From Theobroma cacao (taxonomy: Eukaryota; Streptophyta; Magnoliopsida; Malvales; Malvaceae): DNA of 64,000 bases. The translations under genes and the position numbers were made by a program. The notes under the pieces were generated by a model that saw only the letters and a program-made list of their open reading frames with translations, made no database searches and was not told where the DNA came from. Position 1 is the stretch's first letter. Every line of letters starts with the position of its first letter. The DNA is taken from positions 22,363,071-22,427,070 of the forward strand of contig NC_030855.1 of assembly GCF_000208745.1 (NCBI RefSeq), read 5' to 3'. Of the stretch, positions 49,546-61,962 are shown piece after piece.

Positions 49546-51794
49546 AATGAGCAGTGTCACTTAAATTCTAAAATGACACTTTGAATGTTGCAATATTATG
49601 AAATCAATACATTCAATTAAATTAATACATAACTAGAGTTATGACCCGTGCATTGCACACGGCTAATAATCCACTTGTTAAAAGATCGAAAATTTAACAA
49701 ACTTATTATAAAACTGTTTTGACTCCCAACTCCTCATTAAAAAACAAAAATATATCTATGAAAAGTTGAATGACTCATAATTCAGGTGTCCATTTAGCCT
49801 TTCTTGCAGCATTATCTTTTTCCCCGAGAGTTGTAGATATTTCTTGAATAGAATAAACAAGCAAAACCTTTTTTTATGATTATTTTCCATACCTGTAAAC
49901 AAATTAAGATTGCTACGAGTCATTTTTCTTTTTTCCATGCCTAATATTGAGTAATTGTTTTATTTAATTTGTGTTTTGTCTCTAAAGGTATGCTTCAACT
50001 CCCCATTCCACTAAAGACTCACTAATTTAAGTATCAAAGGTTGGTTGTTGGACCTACTCCATCACCTTTCCCTTTTGTTCAATCTTTGCAGGACCTCAAC
50101 TCAATCAGCCCAAAAGTCCTTGCTCTGATCTTGGCATCAACAGGAATTTTGGCCATTGAAGATCAATTAGAGCTCAACCCGGCCATTGACCCTTATGTTT
50201 GTGGAAGTTGTCTATTCCACATCAAATTAGTTTTATACTTATTTATTTATATCAAATCTTTTATTAATTCTCGTGAAGTTCGATTGCATTCAGATAGTTT
50301 ATAGATTAATGAAATAAGAGGGGCATGCCTAGTTAAGGTTGCTTGTCAGGAGGATAATTGTCACCTTATAAAAGAGTTGATCATCTTTCAATTCGATTAA
50401 ATAAAGGTTAAAGTATCCTCTAAATAGATTTCGATGAAATTGACTATAAAAATTATTATTCATTGAGACAAAGATAATAAAATAATTATTTTTCTTTTTT
50501 TTTGTTTGTTTAGATTCATTTTAAATTAGTTATCAACTCGCGTTACACTGCGAAAGTTATTAATTGACATATAATTTGAATATTATTTTGTTAGAAGATT
50601 ATTTAGAGTAGTTAAATAAGTTAATAATATATTTTATCAATAAAGTAAATAACGAAGTGTTTTTTAACAACATTGTAGGGAAATAATAGTAATTGTAGAT
50701 AATATCAAAAAACATTTTCATTATCTAGAGGTTCTTAATACCGGTTTGAGTCCATTAATCAAAATAAAAAAATAGATAAGAGAGTTTTCAATTTTTAGAA
50801 CCTAATCCTCTTTTTTTATTTGATTTTTTTATTCTGAAACAACTAACTAAGCCTAAAAAAATTTTAAAAACTAAAACTAAAATCATATTATTATTTCATT
50901 ATTTCTATTTCCCTATTACTAAAAAAATACATACTTAAAAATAAAAAAAAATAAATACCAAATAGAGAAAAAAAATGCATAACTCTTTTACGTAGCTTTT
51001 GGTGCTAATGATTTTATTTTTGTTGTCTTGGTGAAATGCTGTTGTTTTAGCATAAATAAAAGCCTAGCAACTCCTTTCCTTTTCGTCCCTTCTTATTTTT
51101 GCTTCTTCCTTACTAACGACGTCGTTGTCGTTACTTATAAAAGGCTAGCCTATTTTTCTTTACTCACTTTCTCTCCCTCTCTCTACAACTTCACTGGAAA
51201 AGCAAATCCCAATCTCTGAAGAAACTGTTTTTGTCGCAGCTACTATGCGGAACTCCAAATCCAAGGAGCAACACAATCGAAGGGGAACAATGCAAATACC
51301 CTAACTGATTGAAAACCCAAGAAGCAAAAACAAAGAGAAGAATGAAACAGAAGAAGAAAGTAAAGAGATATGGGATGAAGAAACCAAAAACAAAAACCCC
51401 CTTCAACAAAAAGAAAAACCCCAACACAACCGACGGATACAAGAATGGGAGAGGTTGGATCCTAGAGGGAAAGGGAATCAGTAAGAAAGGAGAAAAAAGA
51501 AGTAAAAATCTAAAAATGCCCTTCGAACATAATAAAATACCAAGGGACAAGTGTTGAATGTAGAGCAAGTATGTAGCTAAGAATCAATATAGTTTAGACA
51601 AGTAGCTAGTATCCACTCTGATGAACTTGTCTCTCAATTGTGAAAAAGGAGAAACCAATAACCTGGCGAAGCTCTTCTTGTTCACTTCCTCTTTCTCATG
51701 ATATTTATTTACTGACAGCATAGTTGCATAAATTTTCACCTTAACTGTGAGCAGTCGGCAATGCCGGCCGATCACATGTTTCTGGCATTCCTAA
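49546..51794. other. Intergenic; no convincing gene
   Basis: An open plus-strand stretch near 50041-50220 (MVVGPTPSPFPFVQSLQDLN...) follows a CAG-like boundary but matches nothing I know. The purine-rich ORF around 51309-51557 is low-complexity. The last 200 bases are the 3' flank of SRG1-B. Confidence 0.4.
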
Positions 51795-54277
51795 CTAGTT
51801 TTGGGTTCTCAAGACATCAAGGAATGACTTTTTCTCGAGCCTACGTTTAAACAGCTCCTTGAAGAAGTCTGCAACACCTATTCTTTTGAAATTTGCTGGG
51901 GTTTCTGGAGTGATGAGGCTTGGAGCTGGACCCATCTCTCCATCCAGTTTCGGGCAGTAAAATGTGGCGATCGAGAGCCTCTCTTTCTCTGAGTTAACTG
52001 TTGCACGATGCTCAATGCTACCGTAAATTCCATTGGTCACTAGCTGCAAAATCATTCAGCCATTCTCTTGGTTATATTAACTACAATTTGATCAGAGAAA
52101 AAAGTATTTTAGAAGAGCTAATGATTACAATATTAGAAAGGATTAAAATTTTGGCAGGTGAAAAATATCTTTTTTGACTGTTACAAGTTGGATCTTGCTA
52201 TCATTGGCAGTGTGGCAGAGAAACACTGTGGACATAGAAAATGATAGGGAGCATTACCTCCATGATATCCCCAATATTAACCACAAAAGCATCAGGCAAG
52301 GGTTTGATAGGAACCCAAGCGCCATCTTTCCTTATCTGAAGGCCTTCCATTTCATTGATTTGAAGCAGAATGGTGATGCCAACAGCATCCGAGTGAGGGC
52401 TTAACCCAATGGCAAGCTCTGGTTGTGGACATGGGGGGTAGTAGTTCATCCTAAATGCTTGCCAACCTTCTTCAAAGATACTTAAATCATTAGGATCCAT
52501 TCCCAGTGCTTTTGCCTGGAAGGCAAGGATTTTCAACGCAAGATCTCTCAGTTCTGCCGAGTAAGCTTCGATGTCATCTCTGCAAGCAAAAGACAGCATA
52601 TCGGTTCAAAGATTTTTGCTTATTTGTATAAGTCAAGCAAACATTATTTTAGTTATTGCAATGGCCATTTCGTCAAACACCCATAACCCCATACTCAATC
52701 CTGTCCCCAGCTTCAAAATTATCTTGAATATCTTTTCCTAAATCTAATTTGTCAATCGCGTTTGGTGCATGATTTAGACTTGTGGCTGACCAATGGCATA
52801 TCCGCTGACAAGTATAAGAGGTGCTCATTTCCTAAAAGTGCTCTAAGAACTGTACTGATCATTAAAAATAATTAGTAAGAGCAACTTAAATTTGATTATA
52901 AAAATAATTAAAGCCAAAATTATTTTAGAATTTAAGGCTTTGTTTTATTATTTTATTTGCTTTGCTAGCTACTTAATAAGCTTTTGTATTCAAGTAATTA
53001 TGCTGTATATATCTCACTGATGATGGAAGTTATTACGCTGAAATAAGTCTTCGTGCCTTCACCAGAAGGCTATAGACTGGCATATACAAATTATGCTTTT
53101 TTTTAAAAAAAAAAAGAAGAAAATTTTTGCAATTCCTATCTTTTAATTTTTAATATAATTTCCAAAAAAATATGAAAGCTAATGTTTAAACTAGAATAAA
53201 AATTAATTAGAAAATGACCTTTTTTTATTGGAAATGAAAGGACCAAACGACTAAAATAGACAATATACCAATTCTAATGTAATCTATATATCTGGCAAAA
53301 AGAAAAATGAAAATGTATTCTACATCACATTTTGTTTATATGTATATATTATAGAATTTCTCTATTTTTAACTCTATAAAAAATAGTTTGCTTTTTCATT
53401 CAAACACATTTTTATTTTATATGCTTTTGGAAGCAAAAATAACATCCAAATTGTATCTAAAAATTAAAAAATACTTCTTATTTTTGAAATAAAAATTTGT
53501 AAAAAAATAATTTAACAAAAGAAAACTAAGCTTAACTATTTTTAATGACCAATAATTATTTCAATGCGAGAAGATTTGGTTTAGAATCACATGGTATATG
53601 AAATACTCTTAAAATTTAGAATTTCATTGTATAAAAATTTGAGAGAGAGTGCCTGAATGGGAGAGGAAGGTTGGGGAAGAGGTAAGGCTTCCTGAGATGA
53701 GTTGGGAGTGCAGTCATGAAGAACATGTCCCCCCAGTCAAGCTTCTGTTCCTCAGACACAACAAAGGCCTGTCCGAATCCCTCCAGATCCCCTTCACGCT
53801 GCCAAAGCTTCTTCTTCTCTTCCATCGGGAGGTTGAACAATCCTTGAATCCCCTTTTTCACTTTATCCACTAATGACTTACTCACTCCATGATTTATCAA
53901 CTGTAACAGTACAATTCCATTATCTCATTATCAAAAAGTAAAAAAAATCATGGCTCACCAACATTTCAATGGCAAAATGGCACTATCTCAACTTTAGACA
54001 GAGAGATTACACAGTGATGTACCTGGAAGAAACCCCATTCTTTACATGCATAGTGCAACTTTTCTAGTTCAACGTCCATGAAATGATCTCCAGAGAGCAA
54101 CTTAAGCATGTCGATGACCGGGACTTGCTGTGGTGAACAAGTATCAATGGATGTGAATGGAGGGTCTTGATCAGGACGTTGATATTGTTGTGGAACTCGG
54201 CCGAGGGCCTCCTTTGCCACCTCTTGAACGGAAGGAACCGGGATGGAGCTGCCTAGCTTTGTTAATTCTGATTCCAT
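51795..54277 (-). CDS. SRG1: SRG1-like 2-oxoglutarate/Fe(II) dioxygenase, copy B
   Basis: Four exons: 54023-54277, 53653-53900, 52258-52579, 51795-52043, in phase, giving 357 residues, the usual SRG1 length. It has [55 protein letters not shown], the iron ligands in [12 protein letters not shown] and SIEHRAT, and the [11 protein letters not shown]rg/Ser pair. Exon lengths match copy A closely (255/258, 248/248, 322/325, 249/276), so the two are clear paralogues. In the iron motif, HSDAVGI differs from the more usual HSDAGGL, which may affect the substrate pocket. The exon 2 donor is GC (TTCAG|GCACTC) at exactly the position where copy A has GT. Intron 2 is about 1.07 kb. Confidence 0.9.
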
Positions 54278-54376
54278 CTTTCTCTCGCATTGAAATATAA
54301 CCTCTCAAGCAGGGTTTTACACAAACTTTAAAAGATTCTATTTATCTCATACTGAGGAAGGAAGAGGGAGGGCTCA

Positions 54377-54383
54377 ATTTATA
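54377..54383 (-). promoter_or_regulatory. Putative TATA box of SRG1-B
   Basis: Minus-strand TATAAAT lies 100 bases upstream of the start codon at 54277, a good distance for a short leader. Confidence 0.45.
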
Positions 54384-55204
54384 TTTGTGACGAGTGCATG
54401 GTGACTGCAATTGAATTACTTGTGGTATACTACAACAATTAAATTAATCGTTAAAAGCATTTTAGTATTTGATTTAGTTCATTGATTAGTGTATAATCTC
54501 TTATCCTAAAAAATAAGGTTCAAATCTTCTTCCCTCAATTAAAAAAATTTAATAATTAAAAATCAAAACAAATAATATATAATCATATAAATAAAATGTT
54601 ACGAGTAGTATTGTATTAAATATAGTTATAGAATTTATTAATTAATGATAATTATACCTCACTCTCATACATAACCTTTTGCACAAGAATCTATAATTTG
54701 ATTTCTATTATAGTCCACTGACTATTATTTTATTGTTGCACAAACTTGACCAAGCAATTTGAAAATAAACATAAAATACTTGAAGCATCTAAATTATTGA
54801 GCTTCCTTTTTAATTTCCCTTTTGCCCAGGGTCTGATTATGCCCACTAGGGCTTATAAAATTAATGCCTATTTGGATTACATATATGTGCTGCTCAGTGT
54901 TATGTAGGCCTTGGCTGAAGGGGTGGTTGCTATTTTCCTATTATCATTTGGGGTTTTTGTTCGATAATTTGGTAGATTTAATCAGTAGCCAACTTGAGGG
55001 ATTTTAGACCCATGTTGGGATACATTTTGATGAAACTTGTACCTTCACTTCCAACTAATTTAATCCAATATGCTTTTCAAAAAAAGGAAAAACACCAGGA
55101 CTAAACACAATACCACTATTCTTTGTAGCATTATATAACATGTTAATTACCTGCACATGGTGGTCTTTCAAAAAAAAAAAAATAATAAATATTTGCACAT
55201 GGTG
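54384..55204. other. SRG1-B upstream, no gene
   Basis: AT-rich promoter and intergenic DNA; nothing else recognised. Confidence 0.45.
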
Positions 55205-56326
55205 CATACCATCAGGGGCAAAACTAACTAATTTTTGTTGGGATCAAAGATAAAAGAATAAGAGTTAAAAATTTTAAACATTAATATGTTGAATTTAACA
55301 AATAATCAAAAGATTAATAATAGAAAATAATTTTATATAACATGTAAATCAAGAAAAAAAAGACTTACAATAATCTTTTAAGAAAGTTGTGTTTGATTTC
55401 TTGAATTTAACTTCATCAATTATCAATTATGTATTGAAAAATATCTATTTTTTAAGGATTGAGTCTTGGATATTTTGATTCACATTACTCTTATTCACGA
55501 GTTAAAGCATCGAGGCTTAGTGATTCAAATATAAGAGAATTATTTAAACGATTTACATATTTTCTTTTAAAGAATTTGTCAATTATTTTTAACTTACTTA
55601 TACTTTAATCAAACTTAAAAAAAATTAATATAATCAACCTCCAACATTCTTATTTTATTTCTATTTAAACTTATAATACTAAATATAAAACTATAACACG
55701 TAAAATATAAATAGTTAAATACAATATATAGGATTAATAATTTTCTCCTATATAATCAGGATTGTTTAAAATTAGATATTCAAAATAATTTCCTTTCAAC
55801 TAAATATAAAACATAAAGTATATAAAATATATATATTCAAGATAATTTCCCCTTACATAATTAAGATTAATAAAAAATGATACATTGATGAAATTTTAAG
55901 TAATATGTGTAACCCTACAACTTATATTTGAGAGCTATATAATAATTTATTAATTTTTAAAGATTAAAATTATAAAAAATAAAATTCATATAATGGGAGA
56001 AAGAAGAACATGGCAAGGAGAAGATAGAACTCATATATGACATAATAAAAAAAATATATGGTTGATGATTCGTAAAAATTTAAAAAAGAAAATCTACAAA
56101 AACTTAGAGCATATGAGCAAATATATAAAATAAATAAATAATAATAATAATAATATAAATTAAAAAACAAAAAAATTTAAAATTGAAGCATGTGAGATAT
56201 TTTTTATTATTTTGAAAGAATTCATTAAGATATTATATTAAAAATTTTATATAATACAAAAAAATTTTAAAAATTTTGAGGGAGCATGGCCCCCAAAGCT
56301 CAAGGAGGCTCCGCCCTGCATACCAC
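55205..56326. mobile_element. hAT-like non-autonomous transposon with 8-bp TSD
   Basis: The element spans 55213-56318 (1106 bases). The left end is CAGGGGCAAAACT and the inverted right end is CAGGGCGGAGCCT, the CAGGG(G)C terminus common to plant hAT elements. Flanking 8-mers CATACCAT (55205-55212) and CATACCAC (56319-56326) differ at one base and are a convincing target-site duplication. The interior is AT-rich with no transposase. The GC-rich right end (GGGAGCATGGCCCCCAAAGC, GGAGGCTCCGCCCTG) is typical of this repeat class. Confidence 0.75.
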
Positions 56327-57518
56327 ATATATATATATAAAATAATAAAAAATATTTCATACATCAAAACATGTGAAATAATATCTTACTAAAAAATATT
56401 TCATGTACTACAAAAGATGACAGGTGTTTGTTCAAGAAAGAGGATATACTTACTAAAACAAATGCTGAGAGGGAGGTTTGGCATTTACAATATTTTTACT
56501 ACGTGACCTTGTGTTAAATGTAAATAGCTAAAGATATGATTTCAGCAGTGATTTGTACATATAATTATAGGTAAATTGAGACCTTTTTTTTTTTCCTATT
56601 TTCCATGAAAAAAAAAATAACAGAAAAAAATTATTTAACAAAAATTACATTTGTTACTTATATACAAGTTAGTTTGCTTTTTCAGTTAAATTTCTTTCCC
56701 TCTGCTTAGTTGCAACACGGTGTTGCCTTGATTCCTATATTTAATTTAAATATAATTATTAATTTATCTTTTCAAAAGAAAAAATATGTGAAATAATAAT
56801 ACCATACAATAAATTCCAATAGATAATTAAAATTTCTTTTGAAAGACAGCTAATTAGAATAATTAATCATTACTTTCCTAGATCTATATCAACAAACTTC
56901 CCCAAAACAATTCCAAACCAATCTTCAATTACCCAAAAAAAAAAAGTAAAAGTAACAATAGTCAACAAATAAAGCATATACAAAGAAGAAAACAAAAAAA
57001 AAAACTGAATCATAAAAAGAGAGAGAGAGAAAAAAAAAACATACCTCAAAATATAACGTTTTTGGCAAAAAAAATCAAAGAGAGGAACAGATCATTTAAG
57101 ATATGAAAGTATTGATCTCAAAAATATAAAAAATAGATAAATAGAAAGAAAGAAACAAAAGGAAGGAAAAAGAAGAGAAGAGAAATGGGATGCAGATATG
57201 CGGTCATGAAGATGGTAGCAGACTAGCAGTAGGGTGAAAGAAGAAAAAGGGAAAAATGGGGCGGTGAGTAAGTTGGGCCAATTGGCAAAGCAAACAAAAG
57301 AAAGGGAGCTGGACCAAATGGTGGATTTGGCTATTTGGGAGTTGTTTTTTTCTTTTTGCTCGTTGGGTTGGTCCGTATTAGCTCGAGATAACTTAATATT
57401 CAGATAAACTAATCCATCTAGGTTCGATTTTAATATGAATTTGTAAAATTTAAACTCAACTCATTTCATTTTTAATAAAAAATAAACCGACCTAAAGGAT
57501 CAATCTCATTTTGACAGA

Positions 57519-57550
<32 letters not shown>

Positions 57551-57753
57551 AATAGTGCACGTTCTGTATTCCCATTAAAATTGTCATGATTTCGTTTTTT
57601 GGATAAATAAATATTTTATTTAACAAGAAAAGTATGGGAAAAACCATGCATGCATGCTATAAAAGAAACAAAGCTGCAATTCAGAGTAAACAATCAAAAG
57701 AAAATAATATATATATATATATGCATGTGCCATTTCATTTGCGATAACATGGA

Positions 57754-57790
<37 letters not shown>

Positions 57791-57793
57791 NAT

Positions 57794-57831
<38 letters not shown>

Positions 57832-58830
57832 AGATTAGATGATGGTATTCATCACCAAGGCTCGTATTTATATGGAATGGGGATCAATTCAAACATTCGA
57901 CGAAGCCTTGATTGAAAGGTTTAAACACTATAATTTTGTGACTGAAATTTGTTAAGTTAAAGCAAGAATTAAGATAAGAAAAATAATTAATTATTATTTG
58001 ATTTTTTATATACTTTAAATTAAATAAACTATCTTAAAGTTTATTTGTTTACAAGCCCTCATCTATTGCAATATTGTATTTAATGTTATACAAAAAATAT
58101 CCAATAAAAATAATTATTTAGAAAAAATATTATGAAATGAGATATTTAATTTACTTAGCGATTAATGAATACATGTTTTCCCATTACAAAAAAAATTTAA
58201 TTTTTTTTTATTTCTAAAATTGTAATTGATAGAACTATATTTATATTGGGAAAAACCAAACAAACCACGTAAAAAAAATAATGTACTAAGTGTATATTGA
58301 AATAGTCAAACTAATTATATAAAAAATATTATTAAAAATTAAAGAAAAACTCAATGGGTTAAACGATGTTATTGGAGGGGAGGCAACTAAAAAAGTTTAT
58401 TAAAAAATGAAAGAAAACCTTAAAGAGCAAAAGGCAATTCTGACAAGTCAGAGCACCCTTTGCACCCCTTGGCTTCCTTCCTGAACAAGATCACATTATA
58501 TATATTACGTGCCTGTAGAAATCCAGTGCATGAGTTAATGTTATCCACCAAATCTATAGCATTCTTTATGTATATAGCTAGGCATGTGTGGTACGAAATG
58601 CTAGTTATATATATAAAAGAGGGGACAACAAGGGCAGGGCTAAGAATAAGCTTTTTCTTTTTCTTACTGATTTTATTAAATTTTATTTTTCTGACACAAA
58701 GAGGTTCACAGGATTGACATGGGGATCCAACAGTAATAAAGAGCAGTCACTAAAACTGCAAATACAGGTTGATAAACATATCCCACTCAAAGCCGTAGAT
58801 ACAGCTAACTTTAATATCTCTCAACATTAA
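56327..58830. other. AT-rich intergenic with microsatellites
   Basis: No gene seen. GA-rich runs lie at about 57020-57180, a (TC)n/(TA)n tract at 57519-57550, and TA runs at 57705-57722 and 57761-57825. The last is interrupted by an undetermined base (N) at 57791, so its length is uncertain. Confidence 0.5.
57761..57825. repeat. (TA)n microsatellite containing an N
   Basis: A long TA run with a single N at 57791, probably an assembly joint in a repeat too long to read. The true length may differ. Confidence 0.8.
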
Positions 58831-59879
58831 TTATCTCTCCTGCTGCTCGGATGGACCATGACCACACTCTGGTGGGCGACCATGACGCTGTTTTCGTTTC
58901 AAATCGTTGCAATAGTTGTAAATCCTGTAACGTTTTTGCACCCAAGTCAGTAGTTGTCTGCCACGAGCACTGAGCCCTTGCATTTCCCATGCGCTGCTAG
59001 CAACGAAGTTTCTGTAGTAAGCAGTGAAAGGAGCCTTGGACCAATCGGTTTTCACTCTCCCGCCTCTCGTCGCCCAATCATCTGCATCCCACAGGCTTGC
59101 GTAGACCTTCATGCGCTGGTGGTTGGGGTAAGGAACTCCAATAGATTCTTGGTTGCTAAATACTCTTATGGGAATGTTATCTACCAGAATTCTGAATCAT
59201 ATCAAATGAAATGCAATTGCATACGTTAAGACTACATTATAAAATTACTTTCCAAAAATTACTGCAAAACTATTTAAAACGAGTAAATTACTTCTTACAT
59301 GATGTTTTGGGGGTTCCATACAATGGAATATGCATGAAAATGTTTCGTCGGGTCGAACCAGAGGTTGAATTCTTCCTCTCTGCCCCCTTGTCCATGGCTG
59401 AACACATTGGTATGAAGAGTGTAAGGAGCACCACTTTTGTTACCTAAGAACTCAAGATCAATTTCGTCGTGAGATGGGCCTTCTGAAGATAACTGCAAGA
59501 TTATAAATACAACAAATTGGTAGCAGTTCATGAAATTATAGAATACTTGCATTAATTTAATGCACCAAAATTTGGGAGCTATTGCATTATTGAGACGTAC
59601 ATAGAAGGTGGTAACGGTGCCTGCTGAGTTACCAGCAATGAGCTTCATTTGCATGTTGAACCTTCCGAAGAGGAAGTCTTTAGTGGACTCAAAACCGGCC
59701 CCTCTGGAGGTCTTGTCCATAGTAAGCGTCAGAAGGCTTCCTTGTCGACCAAGTATTTGAGCATGGCGGCCGCCCCATGTTATCTCCACATCTTGATGGA
59801 AATTATTGGCAAAAGCAGCAATGATGGAACCTACAATGAGAGAAAGCACAAGCATTGATGAAACTCTCAAGTTCCCCAT
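58831..59879 (-). CDS. XTH: Xyloglucan endotransglucosylase/hydrolase, shortened copy
   Basis: Three exons: 59601-59879, 59299-59492, 58831-59191, GT-AG and in phase, giving 277 residues. A signal peptide ([20 protein letters not shown]) directs it to the cell wall. The GH16 active site is [11 protein letters not shown], with Glu residues intact but Leu where the family normally has Phe, followed by NKSG, a probable N-glycosylation site. The XTH C-terminal extension is recognisable ([37 protein letters not shown]), but the loop that holds NACTWSNG...C in the neighbour is missing, with about 16-20 residues deleted. Family role: cutting and rejoining xyloglucan in the wall. It belongs to the XTH22-25-like group. 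The deletion removes one conserved Cys pair, so activity or stability may be altered. Confidence 0.88.
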
Positions 59880-59929
59880 CTTGAAAGAAGAAAGAGTTAA
59901 TGTTGTGGTTGAACCATAGCGATATAGGC

Positions 59930-59940
59930 CTATATATATA
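59930..59940 (-). promoter_or_regulatory. Putative TATA box of shortened XTH
   Basis: A TATATATATA run lies about 55 bases upstream of the start, followed upstream (on the minus strand) by GGCCATTACC. The other XTH promoter has the same GCCATTACCTATATA order, so the promoters are paralogous. Confidence 0.5.
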
Positions 59941-60822
59941 GGTAATGGCCTCACAGGTTGTTGGTTATATGACAAATGAAATCATGAATCTTTGTTTCAT
60001 TTTGCATTATATAATAAATTTTCTTAGAAAAAAGAACCTATCTCCAATATTTGGTTCACATAATTAAATTATTAACGCAATTAAAACAATAGGAAATAAA
60101 ATCTTCAAGGTAATGAAATCTTTTCGGAAAGAGGGACTGTGGTCATTGGGCCTCAATCAGGCACCGACTAATACGCCTATGGATGGCAAGCAGGGCCTTT
60201 AAGCTTTGGGTAAGGTGAAAGCCTGATGGGCCGTAATCCAGCTAATCTTAATTGGGCACTTTGGGTTACATAATTCCTTAGGAGATGAAAAAGATCATGG
60301 AGCTCATTTATATATCCCAAATTTCACGAAAAATTTTTCACATAATATTGTAGAATAAACTTGTAAACTTTATATTAAAATAATATTAAAATATAATAAC
60401 TGAAGGACATAGAAATTAAAGTTAATTGTCACCAACATGCTTATATATCCCAAATAAAATTGTTGGTTTATAGCTTCATTAAACAATGTCAACAACTATT
60501 TCCATTTTCGAAACTTATTTATGATAAAGTTTTCCTCTAGTGCTTGATTTTAGACCCATTTGACTGCACCAAAGAAATTTTGGAAGAATGTAGATCGCTA
60601 GGTAAGAGTGCTATGAGATAAGTAGGATAATTTCTCTTGGGTGAGAAATCCTCTATAGAATTCTTCTTTATATTTTTGGACCCTTGTTATTTGTCATATG
60701 CCATGAATGCCAGCATCTCGTAGAAAATGAAGTTGACCAAATCTCCGAAGTCTTGAATAACAACAGACAATATATATATGGCGTTATATCTGACAAGGTA
60801 ATTTGAGCAATATATTTTCTGC
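59941..60822. other. Intergenic between the XTH pair
   Basis: Promoter of the shortened XTH and 3' flank of the intact one; no additional gene seen. Confidence 0.5.
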
Positions 60823-61886
60823 CTAGAGGAACCTAGAACGCCTACACTCACGGGGACGACCCTGAGGAAATCGCTTCAAATCTGTACAATAATTGTAGAC
60901 CATGAAGTACTTTTGCACCCATCGAAGTATTCTCCTGCCGCTTGCATCCAACGCTTGAGTCCGCCAAACATTGTTTCTAACAGAACCAGATGTCTCTGAA
61001 GCACAATCGGAGTCTCCATTCGACCATGTACATGCGTTTGCATTGAAATTCCGAAAGTAGGCCTTGAAAGGAGCCTTGGACCAATCTGTTTTCACCAGCC
61101 CGCCCCTCGTTGCCCATTGGTCTGCGTCCCACAGGCTTGAGTAAAGCTTCATGGGCTGGTTCTTGGGGAAGGGAACCCCATAGGATTCTTCGTTGTTGAA
61201 TACTCTGATCGGAATGTCATCTACCATGAAGCTGACAAGTTGAGATATGAGAGGATTTATAGACCATCTTCAACTTTTATGATTGTTATAAAGATTTATG
61301 ACTTAAGGTGACATTTAACTTACATAATTCTTTGCAGATTCCAAACAATGGAATAGGTGTGAAAATTCTTTGTTGGGTCGAACCATAGGTAGAACTGTTG
61401 CTCTCTGTCCCCTTTCCCTTGGCTGTAGACGTTAGTATGCAAAATGTAAGGGTCTCCACTTAAGTTACCTAAGAACTCAAAGTCTATCTCGTCGTGGTTT
61501 GGCCCTTCAGATGATAGCTGCAACAAGAATTAAGGATTACTATGCAACCCGAACAGAGAAAACAGGGTGTAGCTTTGACATAAGTTTAAAGCAAAAACTG
61601 AGACAGAACATACATAGAAAGCAGTAACGGTACCGGCAGAGTTGCCAGCGACAAGCTTGATTTGCATGTCTATTCTCCCAAATATATACTGGTTCTTAGA
61701 CCTGAAGCCTGAGCCGGAGGTCTTGTCAAGAGTAAGTGTAAGAAGCTTTCCTCCATCCAGTATCTGAGCACGCTCGTTACCCCATGTCAGTTCAAACTCT
61801 TGGTGGAAATCACCAGCAGATGCAGCAATGAAAGAACCCATAACAAGAGAAAGCAAAAGCATCTCTGGAAAAGAAAAAGTTGCCAT
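60823..61886 (-). CDS. XTH: Xyloglucan endotransglucosylase/hydrolase, intact
   Basis: Three exons: 61614-61886, 61324-61517, 60823-61231, GT-AG and in phase, giving 291 residues, normal length. Signal peptide [20 protein letters not shown], mature start near [12 protein letters not shown]. The catalytic motif [11 protein letters not shown] is canonical, followed by the NLSG glycosylation sequon. The XTH-specific C-terminus has all four Cys ([12 protein letters not shown] and [13 protein letters not shown]...REC). Family role: cleaving and religating xyloglucan chains during wall loosening. It fits the XTH22-25-like (TCH4) group, whose members are touch-, hormone- and stress-responsive. Exons 1 and 2 match the neighbour closely; exon 2 has the identical length of 194. 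Confidence 0.94.
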
Positions 61887-61954
61887 CTCTAGAGAGAAAG
61901 AGAGAGTAGACAGTAATTGATGAGTGGATGAAATTGCTGGGAGTCCTCTACTTC

Positions 61955-61962
61955 TTTATATA
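61955..61962 (-). promoter_or_regulatory. Putative TATA box of intact XTH
   Basis: Minus-strand TATATAAA lies about 70 bases upstream of the ATG, in the shared context GCCATTACCTATATA. Confidence 0.6.

Noticed and set aside
51191..51568. Minus-strand Phe/Leu-rich ORF of 125 codons
   Set aside because: Low-complexity complement of an A/G-rich tract; no domain.
57650..57832. Plus-strand ORF of alternating Tyr-Ile
   Set aside because: Translation of a (TA)n microsatellite with an N inside; not a gene.
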